Shown here piece by piece: positions 8,512 to 18,952 of a stretch of DNA of 64,000 bases. The position numbers and the translations under genes are program-made. The DNA comes from Halomonas binhaiensis. Its GTDB lineage: Bacteria > Pseudomonadota > Gammaproteobacteria > Pseudomonadales > Halomonadaceae. The first letter of the stretch is position 1. Each line of letters starts with the position of its first letter. The stretch is from NCBI RefSeq assembly GCF_008329985.2, contig NZ_CP038437.2, positions 2,046,001 to 2,110,000 of the forward strand, written 5' to 3'. The notes under the pieces were generated by a model, which was not told where the DNA came from, ran no database searches, and saw only the letters and a program-made list of their open reading frames with translations.

Positions 8512-10725
8512 TCATTCCGCCATGGTGATGCGAGCGCGACCGGATTGCTTGGCGCGGTACAAGGCATTGTCAGCAATTTCCAGCAGGGTATGGGGGTCAG
8601 AAGTGTGACAGGGAAAGCTGGCAATGCCACAGGATAGCGATACCGTACCCAGTGGCTGGTGAGCATGCTTGAAGTTGGTACTTGCCAGTATTTGAGTCAT
8701 CTGGTCGATGCGCATGAGTGCATCATTGGCTTGTGCATGTGGCAATAGGATGACGAACTCTTCACCGCCCAGTCGACATACCACGTCATTATCGCGAAAA
8801 CTTTCCGCAAGAAGCTGTGCCACACCACATAACACGACATCTCCCGCAGAGTGACCAAAGCGATCATTGAACAACTTGAAATGATCAATATCCACGATCG
8901 CCAGAGTCAGAGATGTCTGATTCCGCAATGCTGATACCGCTTCATGAAACATCAGCTCTTCGAAGTACCGCCGGTTGCGCAGGCCTGTCAGTCCATCGTT
9001 ATAGGACAGCGTGGCAAGCTTTTCCTGAAGTGAAATGCTGGATAATACCAACGCTACCCGAGTGATGCCGGTTTCGATAAGACGCCGGGTCCGTTCGTGA
9101 TACTCCGAGTTCGGTAGTAACCGAGTATTCGGTTCCAGCCACAATATTCCAAGGTGCAAGGCGTCTTGTTGCGGACGCGGAATATCCAACGGAAACAGCC
9201 AGGATGGAGGTCGATTGTCAGTGCCACCCGATGGAGATGAAGGGAGGGTGGCTGGGACCTGGTAATCCTTGGGCCAATGATGTGTGAGGCTCAACAGCGG
9301 CTCATCAGTGTTCTGTCGATAGAATGCCCCACGTAGAGGGCTCGTCAGTTCTGGCAGGGCATCCACGATGATTTCCAGTGCATGCTCCAAGGCAGCGGTT
9401 CCTTGCAGGCGATCGATCAGGTCGGCGAGTGCCTGGCTTTTGCTGTGTTCCAGGGCGATCAGCGATGCACGCTGGTGCTCTTGCTTCACATGACTTTGCA
9501 ACTCGCTGGTGCGTTCGGCAACTTCACTCTCCAGGAAACGGTTGAGGTGGTTGAGCTCGCGCTGAGTCTGGGTGTAATGGCGTAGGGAGATGATGACCAT
9601 GGAGAGGGTGAAAGCCAGGGCCCCAAAATGTACTGGTACCTCGAACCAGTCAATGATGCTGTGAGCGACAGCCATGTCCAGCATCAGGATGAAGACAAAG
9701 GCAGCATAGCTTGCGAGTACCAGGTACTGGTGAATATTGAAAGTATGGCACCGGCGGAGCGCTAGCAAGGCCATCAAGATGGTCGAAATCAACAGCAGGA
9801 CGTCAAACGAGGGAAAGGTCGAGGACAAGGAAATCATTCCCATCAATGACATGCTCAGAGCGATGGTGAGATAGGCGAGCAGGGCCAACCAGATGAGACG
9901 CAAGAAACGAGTGCGAACCTGAGGAAACCAGTGCTCCAGGATCAAGCCCATGGCGATGGGTAGTGAAAAATAAGTGGCAGCAGCCAGATAGTTCCACAGT
10001 AAAGGAATATCCAGCAACAGTTTGCGTGAGTCGTTCTCGGCCAACAACATGATGCCGATTGCCAGGGAAAAGAAGCCGACACTGCCCAAACGCCATTGTC
10101 GAGGAGGAGACAGTACCAGCAAGCTGGCGAGAGAACCGACAATCAAGCAGAAAGTGGCGACAACCAGTCCTTCCCAGGAAGTGGCTAGAATCATCGGCAG
10201 CACGGCACTTTCGTCCATGATGGCGACTTTTCCCCATAGCCCGATATCAGAGTAATCGGAGTGGATCCGCAGATAGAGAACCTTTCCTTCAGAAACGTCG
10301 GGCAGTGGAATGGTGTGCCAGCTCCAGCCGGCAAACTGTACTTGGCCGTTTGAGTCCAGAGAGCCATGTCGAAAGATTTGCTGGTTGTCGATATAGGCTT
10401 CACCGATCAGGTCGATACTGGAAACGAACAGGACAGGGTGGTGCCATTCCCCGGCAGGTAGCTGGTGACGCATCCATAGCGTTTCGTTGCCATGCCGGTG
10501 CGGGGGGTTGGCTGTGCCGGACATGGGTAACCAGCCAGATGTGCCAGTAGGCTCACTGGCCCACAGGAAATGCCCGTTGGCATCCTGAGGCGAGTCTCCC
10601 CAACGATATTCCCAGCCGTTGCGGAGGGAGGTTTCAGTGGCCAGGGCCGCCTGAGGGAAAAACCAAATCCCAAGGGTCAGCCACAGTATTGCTAATAACC
10701 CAAGCCGATGGTGCTTGCGGGTCAT
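8512..10725 (-). CDS. Membrane diguanylate cyclase with 7TMR-DISM sensory module
   Basis: The 737-residue protein starts with a signal peptide. A periplasmic jelly-roll sensor of the 7TMR-DISM extracellular type follows (about 30-180, with WMRHQLPAGEWHHPVLFVSS), then seven hydrophobic helices (about 190-385), a coiled coil around LNRFLESEVAERTSELQSHV, a GAF-like linker and a C-terminal GGDEF domain. The active site reads RLGGEEFVILL (GGEEF near 653-657). An RDND I-site lies exactly five residues upstream, so it should make c-di-GMP and be product-inhibited. I used ATG 10725 because it opens the signal peptide; an in-frame ATG at 10818 would add 31 unlikely residues. The ligand is unknown. Confidence 0.92.
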   Translation of the reverse strand: MTRKHHRLGLLAILWLTLGIWFFPQAALATETSLRNGWEYRWGDSPQDANGHFLWASEPTGTSGWLPMSGTANPPHRHGNETLWMRHQLPAGEWHHPVLFVSSIDLIGEAYIDNQQIFRHGSLDSNGQVQFAGWSWHTIPLPDVSEGKVLYLRIHSDYSDIGLWGKVAIMDESAVLPMILATSWEGLVVATFCLIVGSLASLLVLSPPRQWRLGSVGFFSLAIGIMLLAENDSRKLLLDIPLLWNYLAAATYFSLPIAMGLILEHWFPQVRTRFLRLIWLALLAYLTIALSMSLMGMISLSSTFPSFDVLLLISTILMALLALRRCHTFNIHQYLVLASYAAFVFILMLDMAVAHSIIDWFEVPVHFGALAFTLSMVIISLRHYTQTQRELNHLNRFLESEVAERTSELQSHVKQEHQRASLIALEHSKSQALADLIDRLQGTAALEHALEIIVDALPELTSPLRGAFYRQNTDEPLLSLTHHWPKDYQVPATLPSSPSGGTDNRPPSWLFPLDIPRPQQDALHLGILWLEPNTRLLPNSEYHERTRRLIETGITRVALVLSSISLQEKLATLSYNDGLTGLRNRRYFEELMFHEAVSALRNQTSLTLAIVDIDHFKLFNDRFGHSAGDVVLCGVAQLLAESFRDNDVVCRLGGEEFVILLPHAQANDALMRIDQMTQILASTNFKHAHQPLGTVSLSCGIASFPCHTSDPHTLLEIADNALYRAKQSGRARITMAE

Positions 10726-10943
10726 GATAGGTACCGGCGTGAAGAAATTTTCCGGCAGTATAGAAGATGATGGCTCCGGGGAGTGGCCTGTCTCATCTAT
10801 TTGCCAACCTCTTTGCAAGTTGGCTTGTCAGCGAGACATCTTCTTGCCTGCATCCTGCAGGCAGTTGCCGGAATCGATGAGCAGTCAGAGAAAATGCCTC
10901 AAGAAACTGCTGTGATCAAAAGGGGGCTGGAGGTCGTAGACAG

Positions 10944-12539
10944 CTAGATAGCAACTTCCCTCGCCAGGCTGGAGGCAGCAATCAGCGCTCTGGTGTAGGC
11001 ACTCTGTGGTGTAGCAAGCACCTTGTCACAGTCGCCCTGTTCGATCACCTTGCCTTCTTTCAGCACCATCACACGATGGGCCATGGCGCGTATCACGGCC
11101 AGGTCATGACTGATGAACAGGTAGCTGAGGCCGCGGCGGTGCTGCAGTTCTCGCAGCAGAATGATCAACTGTTTCTGAATCGTGCGATCCAGGGCTGAAG
11201 TCGGCTCATCAAGGATGATCAGGCGTGGTTCGAGAATGATGGCGCGTGCGATGGCGATACGCTGGCGCTGGCCTCCGGAAAACTCGTGAGGATAGCGCTG
11301 GCTGACATCTTCGGGTAGGCCTACTTCATGCAGGGTGTTGCGTACGCGGCGGTCAATTTCCGCTTCCTGCAGATCAGGCTGATGAAAGCGCAGTCCTTCA
11401 CTGATGATGTCGGCAACCGGCATGCGAGGTGACAGGGAGCCATATGGGTCCTGAAATACTACCTGCAATTGGCGTCGTTGCTGGCGCAAGGGGTTGCCGC
11501 TGAGCAGGTCCAGGCGGGTGCCATCGAAGTTGATTTCTCCTTGGCTGGTTACCAGGCGCAGCAGGGCGAGTGCCAGCGTGGTCTTGCCTGACCCGGATTC
11601 TCCGACAATGCCGAGCGTTTCGCCTGGAGCCACACTAAGGTCGATGGGAGACAGAGCTTCGAAGGCCGGAGGTCGACGTTGGAACAGGCGCTTTGGGCGT
11701 TGGAATTGTACGCCAAGAGACCTGGCCATCAATAACGGCGTCGAGTCCTTGATGGCGGAGGGACGGCCTTCTGGTTCTGCGCTCAGCAGTGCTTTGGTGT
11801 AAGCGCTCTGTGGCGAACGGAAGACATCTGCAACAGGGCCCGTTTCCTGCACTATGCCATGCTGCAGAACGCACACGCGGTCGGCATGACGACGTACCAG
11901 ATTGAGGTCATGGGTGATGAATAGTATTCCCATACCATGATGGTCTTGAAGATCCGTGAGCAGTGCCAGGATTTCCTGTTGCACCGTGACATCCAGTGCC
12001 GTGGTCGGCTCATCGGCGACCAATAATTCTGGCTGGTTGGCGATCGCCATGGCAATCATGACGCGCTGGCGCTGCCCGCCGGAAAGCTGATGAGGCCAGG
12101 CATCTAACAGCTCTTCAGGACGGGGCAGCCGGACCTGCTCAAGCAGCTCCTGACAGCGATGGCGTGCTGCCTTGCCATGCAATCCCTGGTGTAGGCGCAA
12201 GGCTTCGCCCAATTGGCGGCCAATGGTATGCAGGGGGTTGAGTGATGTCATCGGTTCCTGAAACACGAAGCCGATGCGGTTGCCTAGGAGTGCCTGCCAT
12301 TGGCGCGAATCAAGTGTCGAGAGGTCGGTATTGCCCAGGCGTCGAGTTCCCTTCACCTTGGCGTTGGCTGGTAACAGATTGAGAGCACCCAAGGCAGATA
12401 CTGACTTGCCGGAGCCGGATTCTCCTACCAGTGCCAAGGTCTCGCCTCGAGCCACGCTCAGAGACATGTCCTTCACCACAAGCTGATCGTCGAAAGAGAT
12501 GGATAGCTGATCAAGGATGAGCAAGGGCTCAGCGGACAT
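10944..12539 (-). CDS. yejF: Peptide ABC transporter dual ATP-binding protein YejF
   Basis: The 531-residue protein is two ABC ATPase domains in tandem. Each has Walker A (GESGSGKS, then GESGSGKT), the signature (LSGGQRQRV, then FSGGQRQRI) and Walker B ([12 protein letters not shown], then [12 protein letters not shown]). It energises the YejABEF oligopeptide importer, known in E. coli for microcin C uptake and in several pathogens for antimicrobial-peptide resistance. A strong AAAGGAGGT lies 8 bases before ATG 12539 but only 2 before the in-frame ATG at 12545, which decides for 12539. The start overlaps the yejE stop by 11 bp, so the two are translationally coupled. Confidence 0.94.
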   Translation of the reverse strand: MSAEPLLILDQLSISFDDQLVVKDMSLSVARGETLALVGESGSGKSVSALGALNLLPANAKVKGTRRLGNTDLSTLDSRQWQALLGNRIGFVFQEPMTSLNPLHTIGRQLGEALRLHQGLHGKAARHRCQELLEQVRLPRPEELLDAWPHQLSGGQRQRVMIAMAIANQPELLVADEPTTALDVTVQQEILALLTDLQDHHGMGILFITHDLNLVRRHADRVCVLQHGIVQETGPVADVFRSPQSAYTKALLSAEPEGRPSAIKDSTPLLMARSLGVQFQRPKRLFQRRPPAFEALSPIDLSVAPGETLGIVGESGSGKTTLALALLRLVTSQGEINFDGTRLDLLSGNPLRQQRRQLQVVFQDPYGSLSPRMPVADIISEGLRFHQPDLQEAEIDRRVRNTLHEVGLPEDVSQRYPHEFSGGQRQRIAIARAIILEPRLIILDEPTSALDRTIQKQLIILLRELQHRRGLSYLFISHDLAVIRAMAHRVMVLKEGKVIEQGDCDKVLATPQSAYTRALIAASSLAREVAI

Positions 12540-13680
12540 GGCCATCACCTCCTTTGGCAATTTGCTGTGCATGGTCTGGTGCTATCGAGCCCGGAGATAT
12601 CTGGGTTGGGCCTTGCTGCACATGGCGAGGGTCGAAAGCGTCTCGTATCCCTTCACCGATGAATACCAGCAGGGACAGCATGACCCCCAAGGTGGCAAAG
12701 GCGGTGATCCCTAGCCAGGGGGCCTGGAGGTTGTTCTTGCCCTGGGCGACCAGTTCACCAAGTGAAGGAGAGCCAGGTGGCAATCCGAAGCCAAGAAAGT
12801 CCAGGGCTGTCAATGTGGTGATGGCGCCGGTGAACAGAAAGGGGACAAATGTCAGTGTGGCCACCATGGCATTCGGTAGCACATGGCGCCACATGATCAG
12901 CCTGGATGGCAGGCCCATGGCCTTGGCGGCACGCACGTATTCCAGGTTGCGTGCGCGCAGGAATTCGGCGCGCACGATATCCACCAGGCCAAGCCAGGAA
13001 AACAGCAGCATAATGCCGAGTAGCCACCAGATATTGGGTTGCACCAGGCTGGCGAGGATGATCAGCAGAAACAGGACAGGTAGCCCGGACCATATCTCGA
13101 TGAAGCGCTGTCCGATGAGGTCGATCTTGCCGCCGAAGTATCCCTGGATGCCGCCAGCCATGACGCCAAGGATCAGTGAGCCTGCCGTCAGTGCCAAGGC
13201 AAAGATCATGGAAATACGGAAGCCGTAGATGACACGGGCAAGCACATCGCGACCTTGGTCATCGGTACCTAGCCAGTGCGTGCCGTCGGGTGGTGAAGGC
13301 GCGGGATGGTCCAGGTGCATGTCCAGCGTGTCATAGGTGAAGGGGATCAATGGCCAGAGCGCCCAACCATTCTCTTCAATGGCCTCGCGAGTGAAGTCAT
13401 CACGATAATCTGCCGGTGTAGGCAGGAAACCACCAAACTCGGTATCAGAGTATTCCTGCAGCAGAGGGAAATACCATTGCTGCTGATAATGGATGACCAG
13501 CGGTTTGTCGTTGGCGACCAACTCAGCCCCCAGGCTGATGGCAAATAGAATGGCGAACAACCACAGTGACCACCAGGCCCGGCGTTGCTGACGAAAGACC
13601 TTCATGCGCCGGCGGGTAATGGGTGACAGCCTTGAGCGTGTGGATCGCCCGGAATCCGGGCGTCGTGAAAATATCGCCAT
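12529..13680 (-). CDS. yejE: Peptide ABC transporter permease YejE
   Basis: A 383-residue inner-membrane permease of the OppC/DppC type. It has one N-terminal helix, a large periplasmic loop containing HWLGTDDQGRDVLARVIYGF (the OppC_N-like hallmark) and five further helices. The EAA loop lies around RAAKAMGLPSRLIMWRHVLP and contacts the ATPase. The extended N-terminal part (about 120 residues before the TDDQGRD motif) is typical of YejE. It sits 2 bp after yejB and overlaps yejF, within yejABEF. Confidence 0.94.
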   Translation of the reverse strand: MAIFSRRPDSGRSTRSRLSPITRRRMKVFRQQRRAWWSLWLFAILFAISLGAELVANDKPLVIHYQQQWYFPLLQEYSDTEFGGFLPTPADYRDDFTREAIEENGWALWPLIPFTYDTLDMHLDHPAPSPPDGTHWLGTDDQGRDVLARVIYGFRISMIFALALTAGSLILGVMAGGIQGYFGGKIDLIGQRFIEIWSGLPVLFLLIILASLVQPNIWWLLGIMLLFSWLGLVDIVRAEFLRARNLEYVRAAKAMGLPSRLIMWRHVLPNAMVATLTFVPFLFTGAITTLTALDFLGFGLPPGSPSLGELVAQGKNNLQAPWLGITAFATLGVMLSLLVFIGEGIRDAFDPRHVQQGPTQISPGSIAPDHAQQIAKGGDGHVR

Positions 13681-13682
13681 GC

Positions 13683-14762
13683 TCAGGACTCCCTCGTTGC
13701 AAAATCGATGCGGGGATCAACCCATACATAGGTCAGATCCGAGACCAGCTTCAACACCAGTCCGATCAGGGTGTAGAGATAAAGCGTGCCGAAGATTACG
13801 GGGTAGTCCCGCTGCATGACGGCTTCGAAGCCGAGCAGGCCAAGGCCATTGAGGGAGAAGATCACTTCGATCAGCAAGGAGCCAGTAAAGAAGATGCCGA
13901 CAAGTGCCGAGGGCAGCCCGGCGATGATGAGCAACATCGCATTGCGGAATATGTGAGCATAGAGAATGCGCCGTTCGCTTGCGCCCTTGGCACGGGCGGT
14001 GAGCACATACTGGCGATGAATTTCGTCGAGAAAGCTGTTCTTGGTCAGCATGGTCAAGGTTGCGAAGCTACCAATGGTGGAAGCGGTGACGGGCAGTACG
14101 ATATGCCATAGATAGTCCTTCACTTTGCCCCATGCCGACAGGTCGGCAAAATCCGGCGAAGTCAGCCCGCGGAGAGGAAAGACTTGCCAATAACTGCCTC
14201 CGGCAAACAATACGATCAGCAGGATGGCGAAGAGAAAGCCGGGAATGGCATAGCCGCCGATGACCAGACCCGACGTCCATACATCAAAAGAGCTGCCATG
14301 TCGCAATGCCTTGCGAATGCCCAGGGGGATGGATATCAGGTAGACCAGCAGAGTTGTCCATAGCCCCAGGGATATCGACACTGGAAGACGCTCCAGCATC
14401 AGGGTGGTGACCTTTTCGCCACGGAAGAAACTTTCTCCAAAGTCAAAGGTGGCGTAGTTCACCACCATATCGAAGAAACGCTCATAGGCCGGCTTGTCGA
14501 AACCAAACTGTACTTCCAGATGCTTGATGTACTCTTCCGGTATACCTCGGCTTCCGCGCGAGGTTTCTCCGGCGGGGCCGGCAACAGTGTCAGCGCCGCT
14601 TTGGAGACGAGTGCTGGCATCAACCGAAAGCCCTTCATAACGAGCCAATATCTGGTCGATGGGGCCGCCGGGAGCGGCCTGGACGATGATGAAGTTGAGC
14701 AGCATGATCCCCAGCAGTGTGGGGATCATCAGCAGCAGGCGGCGCAGGATATAGGCGGCCAC
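13683..14762 (-). CDS. yejB: Peptide ABC transporter permease YejB
   Basis: A 359-residue OppB/DppB-type permease. It has the N-terminal [20 protein letters not shown] helix, the family PGGPIDQ motif, a periplasmic insert with the YejB-typical sequence around [19 protein letters not shown], and five more membrane helices. The EAA loop is at [20 protein letters not shown]. It pairs with YejE to form the membrane channel of the importer. It lies 35 bp downstream of yejA and 2 bp upstream of yejE. Confidence 0.94.
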   Translation of the reverse strand: MAAYILRRLLLMIPTLLGIMLLNFIIVQAAPGGPIDQILARYEGLSVDASTRLQSGADTVAGPAGETSRGSRGIPEEYIKHLEVQFGFDKPAYERFFDMVVNYATFDFGESFFRGEKVTTLMLERLPVSISLGLWTTLLVYLISIPLGIRKALRHGSSFDVWTSGLVIGGYAIPGFLFAILLIVLFAGGSYWQVFPLRGLTSPDFADLSAWGKVKDYLWHIVLPVTASTIGSFATLTMLTKNSFLDEIHRQYVLTARAKGASERRILYAHIFRNAMLLIIAGLPSALVGIFFTGSLLIEVIFSLNGLGLLGFEAVMQRDYPVIFGTLYLYTLIGLVLKLVSDLTYVWVDPRIDFATRES

Positions 14763-14797
14763 ATGGTATCCTTATGCGTTGCTGATAGCGGCAATGG

Positions 14798-16636
14798 TCA
14801 ACGGTTCTTGATGGCCTTGGCCTTGTCGGGGGCGACCCACCAGACGCTCAGGTCCAGATTGTACTGCGGGAAAGGCTCTGGCCAGCCAAACTTGTCCCAG
14901 ATAGCGACGCGAGTGGCAGGAAGGTGGTACATGGGAACCACATAGAACCCCCAGCGCAGCACGCGATCCAGAGCTCGGGCCGCCGTATCCAGACTTTCCC
15001 GTGTATCGGCGGCATTGATGGCGTCTACCAGAGCGTCAATGGCAGGGTTCTGCAGTCCGATCAGATTGCGGCTCTGGGGTCTGTCGGCATATTCACTGCC
15101 CCAGTATTCACGCTGTTCGTTGCCCGGATTGAGTGATTGGGCGAAACCACCAACGACCATGTCGAAATCGAAGCTGCGCAGCCGGTTGAGATACTGGTTG
15201 ACGTCGACGATACGAAGATTGCCCTTGATCCCGAGGCGCGCCAGATTGCGCAGCAAGGGTTGAGCGACGCGTTCGAACTGCGCGTTGTAGAGCAGTATCT
15301 CGATGTTCAGTGGTCTGCCACTATCGGCATTGACCATGGTGCCGTCCTTGAACGTGTAGCCGGCTTGTTGCAGCAACTCCAGTGCCTTGGCCAGGCGTTC
15401 ACGCAGCCCCTCGGGTTCGGCAATGGGCAGCGCTTCATCGAATACCTGCGAAGGCAACTTCTCGCGCCAAGGCTCGAGCAGGGCCAGTTCATCCGCTGAA
15501 GGCAGGCCGGTTGCCTCCATTTCTGAATTCTCGAAGTAGCTGTCGGTGCTGGTGTAGGCGTCGTAGAACAGATTCTTGTTCAGCCAGGGGAAATCGAAAG
15601 CCAGGTTGATGGCCTCGCGTACTCGGACGTCCTGAAACTTGTTGCGGCGCAGGTTCATCACGTAGGCCTGCATACCTGCCGGCTGGCCGTCTGGAATCAT
15701 CAGCTTCTTGACCAGACCCTGCTCCATGGCTGGAAAGTCGTAGGCGGTGGCCCAGTTGGAAGCACTGGATTCTATCCGGATGTCGATATTGCCGGCCTTG
15801 AAGGCCTCCAGGGCGACCGTTTGGTCACGGTAATAATCGTAGATCTGTCGATCGATGTTGTGACGCCCACGATTGAGGGGAAGGTCCTTGCCCCAATAGT
15901 CTTCGACGCGCTGATAGACGATGCGCTTGCCAGGATCGACCTGAGCAATCCGATAAGGGCCAGAGCCAAGCAAGGCGTCGCGGGTGACTGCTTCGAAGTT
16001 GCGACCTTCCCAGAAATGCTTGGGCAATATCTGCATCTGGCCCAGGATCAACGGCAGTTCACGGGATTTGGTATCTCCCAGATCGAAGTGCACGGTGTCT
16101 TCGTCAACGGCGATGGCCTTGGTAACATCGTGATAGTAGGCTCGATAGAAGGGAGCGCCTTTGCTGACCAGCGTCTCGAAAGAGAACACGACATCTTCTG
16201 CAGTGACTGGCTCGCCGTCATGGAAGCGGGCCTCCGGACGCAGGTCGAACTCCACCCAACGGCGCTGGGGATCGAGGCGGATGCCCTCGGCCAGCAGGCC
16301 ATACATGGTGAACGGTTCGTCGGCACTTGATTCGAGCAACGTATCGTAGATCTGCATCGACCCGGCTGCGGGGGTGCCTCTTACGATAAAAGGGTTGGTC
16401 GAATCGAAGCTGCCCTGGGCAGCACTGATCATGCTGCCACCCTTGGGAGCTTCCGGATTGACGTAGGGAAGGTGATCGAAATCGGCAGGAAGCGCCGGAT
16501 CACCGTAGAGCGCAAGGGCGTGAACCGTTGGAACTTCCTCCGGTTCAGCCGCCTGGAGCAGGGCGGGCCATGAGCTTATCAGGCCCAGCATACCGATACC
16601 TGCACTCAGGCAAACACCAGTCACCGTGAATCGCAT
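14798..16636 (-). CDS. yejA: Extracellular peptide-binding protein YejA
   Basis: A 612-residue family 5 solute-binding protein, normal for YejA. The signal peptide is MRFTVTGVCLSAGIG with cleavage expected near LLQAAEP. The SBP_bac_5 body includes YPYVNPEAP-like HLPYVNPEAPKGG, RWVEFDLRPEARFHDGEPV and LLGSGPYRI. It delivers peptides to YejBEF in the periplasm. I prefer ATG 16636 because it opens the signal sequence and has AAGGAT upstream; an in-frame ATG at 16720 would run back to the mltD end. It is the first gene of the yej operon, transcribed away from mltD in the same direction with an 80-bp gap. Confidence 0.93.
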   Translation of the reverse strand: MRFTVTGVCLSAGIGMLGLISSWPALLQAAEPEEVPTVHALALYGDPALPADFDHLPYVNPEAPKGGSMISAAQGSFDSTNPFIVRGTPAAGSMQIYDTLLESSADEPFTMYGLLAEGIRLDPQRRWVEFDLRPEARFHDGEPVTAEDVVFSFETLVSKGAPFYRAYYHDVTKAIAVDEDTVHFDLGDTKSRELPLILGQMQILPKHFWEGRNFEAVTRDALLGSGPYRIAQVDPGKRIVYQRVEDYWGKDLPLNRGRHNIDRQIYDYYRDQTVALEAFKAGNIDIRIESSASNWATAYDFPAMEQGLVKKLMIPDGQPAGMQAYVMNLRRNKFQDVRVREAINLAFDFPWLNKNLFYDAYTSTDSYFENSEMEATGLPSADELALLEPWREKLPSQVFDEALPIAEPEGLRERLAKALELLQQAGYTFKDGTMVNADSGRPLNIEILLYNAQFERVAQPLLRNLARLGIKGNLRIVDVNQYLNRLRSFDFDMVVGGFAQSLNPGNEQREYWGSEYADRPQSRNLIGLQNPAIDALVDAINAADTRESLDTAARALDRVLRWGFYVVPMYHLPATRVAIWDKFGWPEPFPQYNLDLSVWWVAPDKAKAIKNR

Positions 16637-16716
16637 GCAGCCACATCCTTTTAAGCAGGTGATTCGTCGACGTTCAGGAAGACAGTCGCTAGATGATCTT
16701 CGCTGAACGTCTGCTG

Positions 16717-17934
16717 TCAACTACCGGAAAGTGTCAGTTGCTGTCCTGGTTGTAAAGCCTCTGGATTGGAGATGCCGTTCCAGCGAGCGAGATCGGTCAT
16801 CGACAGGTCATGCTTCAGAGCAATCTTGGACAGAGTCTCGCCATGTTCTACGACGTGCATGCCTGTTTGGCTGGTGTTGGCGGCAATGTTGATGGCCTCA
16901 CGGCCAGAGGAGAGTGACGCGAGCCCTTCTCGAAGCGTAGCAGCCTTGTCAGCTGGCACCAGAAGTTGCTGGCTATGACTCGGGTCAATGGTAGACGACT
17001 TGAGCCCTGGGTTGAGTTCCGCCAGCTCGATAGTGGAGACGCCGGCCATGGTAGCGGCTTGTGCCAGGCTGATGGGGTTGGTCAGAGCCACCTTGGCGAA
17101 GGCGGCATTGCCATCGATCTCTGGCAAGGCGATACCATAATGCTCTGGGTCATTGATGATTTGGGAGATCGCCAGCAGCTTGGGAACATACGCCATGGTT
17201 TCCTTGGGTAAGCGTAGATCCCAGTAGCCACCTTCCAAGCCACGAGACTGGGCGGAGCGACGTGAACGATTGACGTTGCCGGCACCGGCGTTATAGGCCG
17301 CCAGGGACAGCATCAGGTCGCCGTCGTACCATTCGTCAGCCTGCATCTCGATGTAGTCAAGTGCAGCTTTCGTGGACTTGACGACATCCACTCGCCCATC
17401 CCAGGCGGAATTGCGCTGCAGGCCAAGTGCATCACCTGTTCTTGGCATGATCTGCCACAGGCCGGCAGCACCGAAGTGGCTGCGTGCCTTGGGGTCGAAG
17501 GAGCTTTCTACAAAGGGAATCAGAGCGATTTCACCAGGCAGGCCACGTGCCTCGACCTGTTGTGTGATCCAGGCAATCCAGGGTCGGGCACGTTCTGTAA
17601 TTTCAACAATGTTTTCAGGCTTGGAACGGTAATATTCGATCCATTCCTGTACCCGCGCATTCATGGCTTCATTCTGCCATTGAAAATCGTCACGCAGCTT
17701 GGTCCAGGCATCCTGCGACTCAAGCTGCAGTTCATCCCAGAAACGGCGGGTGAGCTGCGATGATGCACTGTCGGCGATTGATGCAGGTGGTGTGAGATTG
17801 GTCAATCCAAGCTGTCCGCTCGTGGTCTGAGTGGATGCATAGCTGTTGGCCAGGGCGACCAGCGTCAAGGACCCCATCAGGGCCAGGCTGCTGGCGGCAC
17901 CAAACAGTCGTCGTCGTGCAGTGTAAAACGTCAT
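16717..17934 (-). CDS. MltD-like membrane-bound lytic transglycosylase with LysM
   Basis: The 405-residue exported protein has a signal peptide (MTFYTARRRLFGAASSLALM). Its GH23 soluble-lytic-transglycosylase domain carries the catalytic Glu in LIPFVESSFDPKARS, then GAAGLWQIMPRTGDALGL and the AAYNAGAGNVNR motif. It ends in one clear LysM (VVEHGETLSKIALKHDLSM), with a degenerate LysM-like stretch before it. It cleaves murein glycan strands to 1,6-anhydro products. E. coli MltD has two LysMs and a lipobox; no lipobox Cys is evident here. I chose the start at 17934 for the signal peptide; the longer in-frame opening to 18345 only covers non-coding and gloB antisense sequence. Confidence 0.88.
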   Translation of the reverse strand: MTFYTARRRLFGAASSLALMGSLTLVALANSYASTQTTSGQLGLTNLTPPASIADSASSQLTRRFWDELQLESQDAWTKLRDDFQWQNEAMNARVQEWIEYYRSKPENIVEITERARPWIAWITQQVEARGLPGEIALIPFVESSFDPKARSHFGAAGLWQIMPRTGDALGLQRNSAWDGRVDVVKSTKAALDYIEMQADEWYDGDLMLSLAAYNAGAGNVNRSRRSAQSRGLEGGYWDLRLPKETMAYVPKLLAISQIINDPEHYGIALPEIDGNAAFAKVALTNPISLAQAATMAGVSTIELAELNPGLKSSTIDPSHSQQLLVPADKAATLREGLASLSSGREAINIAANTSQTGMHVVEHGETLSKIALKHDLSMTDLARWNGISNPEALQPGQQLTLSGS

Positions 17935-18025
17935 GCGTAAGGGGTCTCCTGGCCGCTGCCATGGGCAAATCGACCTTGACTGAGTAATGGATATTGGGGA
18001 CGCAGGCGCATTCGTGGGAAGGTCT

Positions 18026-18793
18026 TCAAAAACTGTCCTTCCAGGCGCGTAACGTGGCAAAAGTGGCGTCCTTGCTATCAGTTGACCCATGGGCCGAGGC
18101 AGCTTTCCTGACACCCGCATCATCACAACGTAAAAAAGGGTTGATGCGCCGCTCGCGTTCCAATGTCGAGGGCAAGGTTGGGCGGTCAAGTTCGCGCGCG
18201 CGCTCACATTCCTGGAGAGCCTTGGCCACGTCCTTATTGTCTGGGTCAGCGGCTTGTGCGAAGGCGAGATTGGCAAGCGTGTATTCGTGTGCGGCGAATA
18301 CCAGGGTATCGGCAGGCATCTCGTTGAGCCGTTCCAGAGAAGCATTCATCTGCTCTGGCGTTCCTTCAAACAGCCGACCGCAGCCAGCACTGAACATGGT
18401 GTCACCGCAGAACAGCAAGGCGGGGATTCCAGAGGTGAAGAAGGCCAGATGATCCAGGGTATGTCCTGGTACGGCAATAACTTCAAAACGGCGGCCCATG
18501 ACACGAAACTCATCGCCATCGGCGACACGTTCCTGAATGCCTGCAATACTGGGATTGTCGGGGCCAATGACACGTGGTGAATAGCGTTTTATCAGTTCGG
18601 CCAACCCACCGGTATGGTCGTGATGGTGGTGGGTGATAAGCACACAACCCAGGGTAAGTCCCTCGCGTTCGAGCACCTCGATGACCGGTGCCGCATCACC
18701 AGGATCCACTACGCATACCTCTTGGCTCGAGTCCTGGCGCAGCAGCCAGATATAGTTGTCGCTAAAGGCAGGGATCGGTGTCACGCTTAACAT
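18026..18793 (-). CDS. gloB: Hydroxyacylglutathione hydrolase (glyoxalase II)
   Basis: A metallo-beta-lactamase-fold enzyme of 255 residues. It has the binuclear metal motif THHHHDHTGG, the glyoxalase-II N-terminus SVTPIPAFSDNYIWLLR and the C-terminal substrate-binding segment ending ATLRAWKDSF. It hydrolyses S-lactoylglutathione to lactate and glutathione in methylglyoxal detoxification. An in-frame ATG at 18805 sits directly on an AAGGA and would add four residues. I prefer 18793 because family members begin at that point. The gene is divergent from the methyltransferase gene. Confidence 0.93.
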   Translation of the reverse strand: MLSVTPIPAFSDNYIWLLRQDSSQEVCVVDPGDAAPVIEVLEREGLTLGCVLITHHHHDHTGGLAELIKRYSPRVIGPDNPSIAGIQERVADGDEFRVMGRRFEVIAVPGHTLDHLAFFTSGIPALLFCGDTMFSAGCGRLFEGTPEQMNASLERLNEMPADTLVFAAHEYTLANLAFAQAADPDNKDVAKALQECERARELDRPTLPSTLERERRINPFLRCDDAGVRKAASAHGSTDSKDATFATLRAWKDSF

Positions 18794-18952
18794 GGATTGA
18801 TGCATTCCTTGATGCGAGCGGCTCAGATTGAGGGGTCCCGTCGGAGTCGGAGACTCTGGCTCTCGCTGGTTATTCGATCACGGATTGTTCAATAAAACGG
18901 TTCGCTGAGTTTACGTAATATGCTATGCAAAATCCGACACTGTGGGGGGTAG

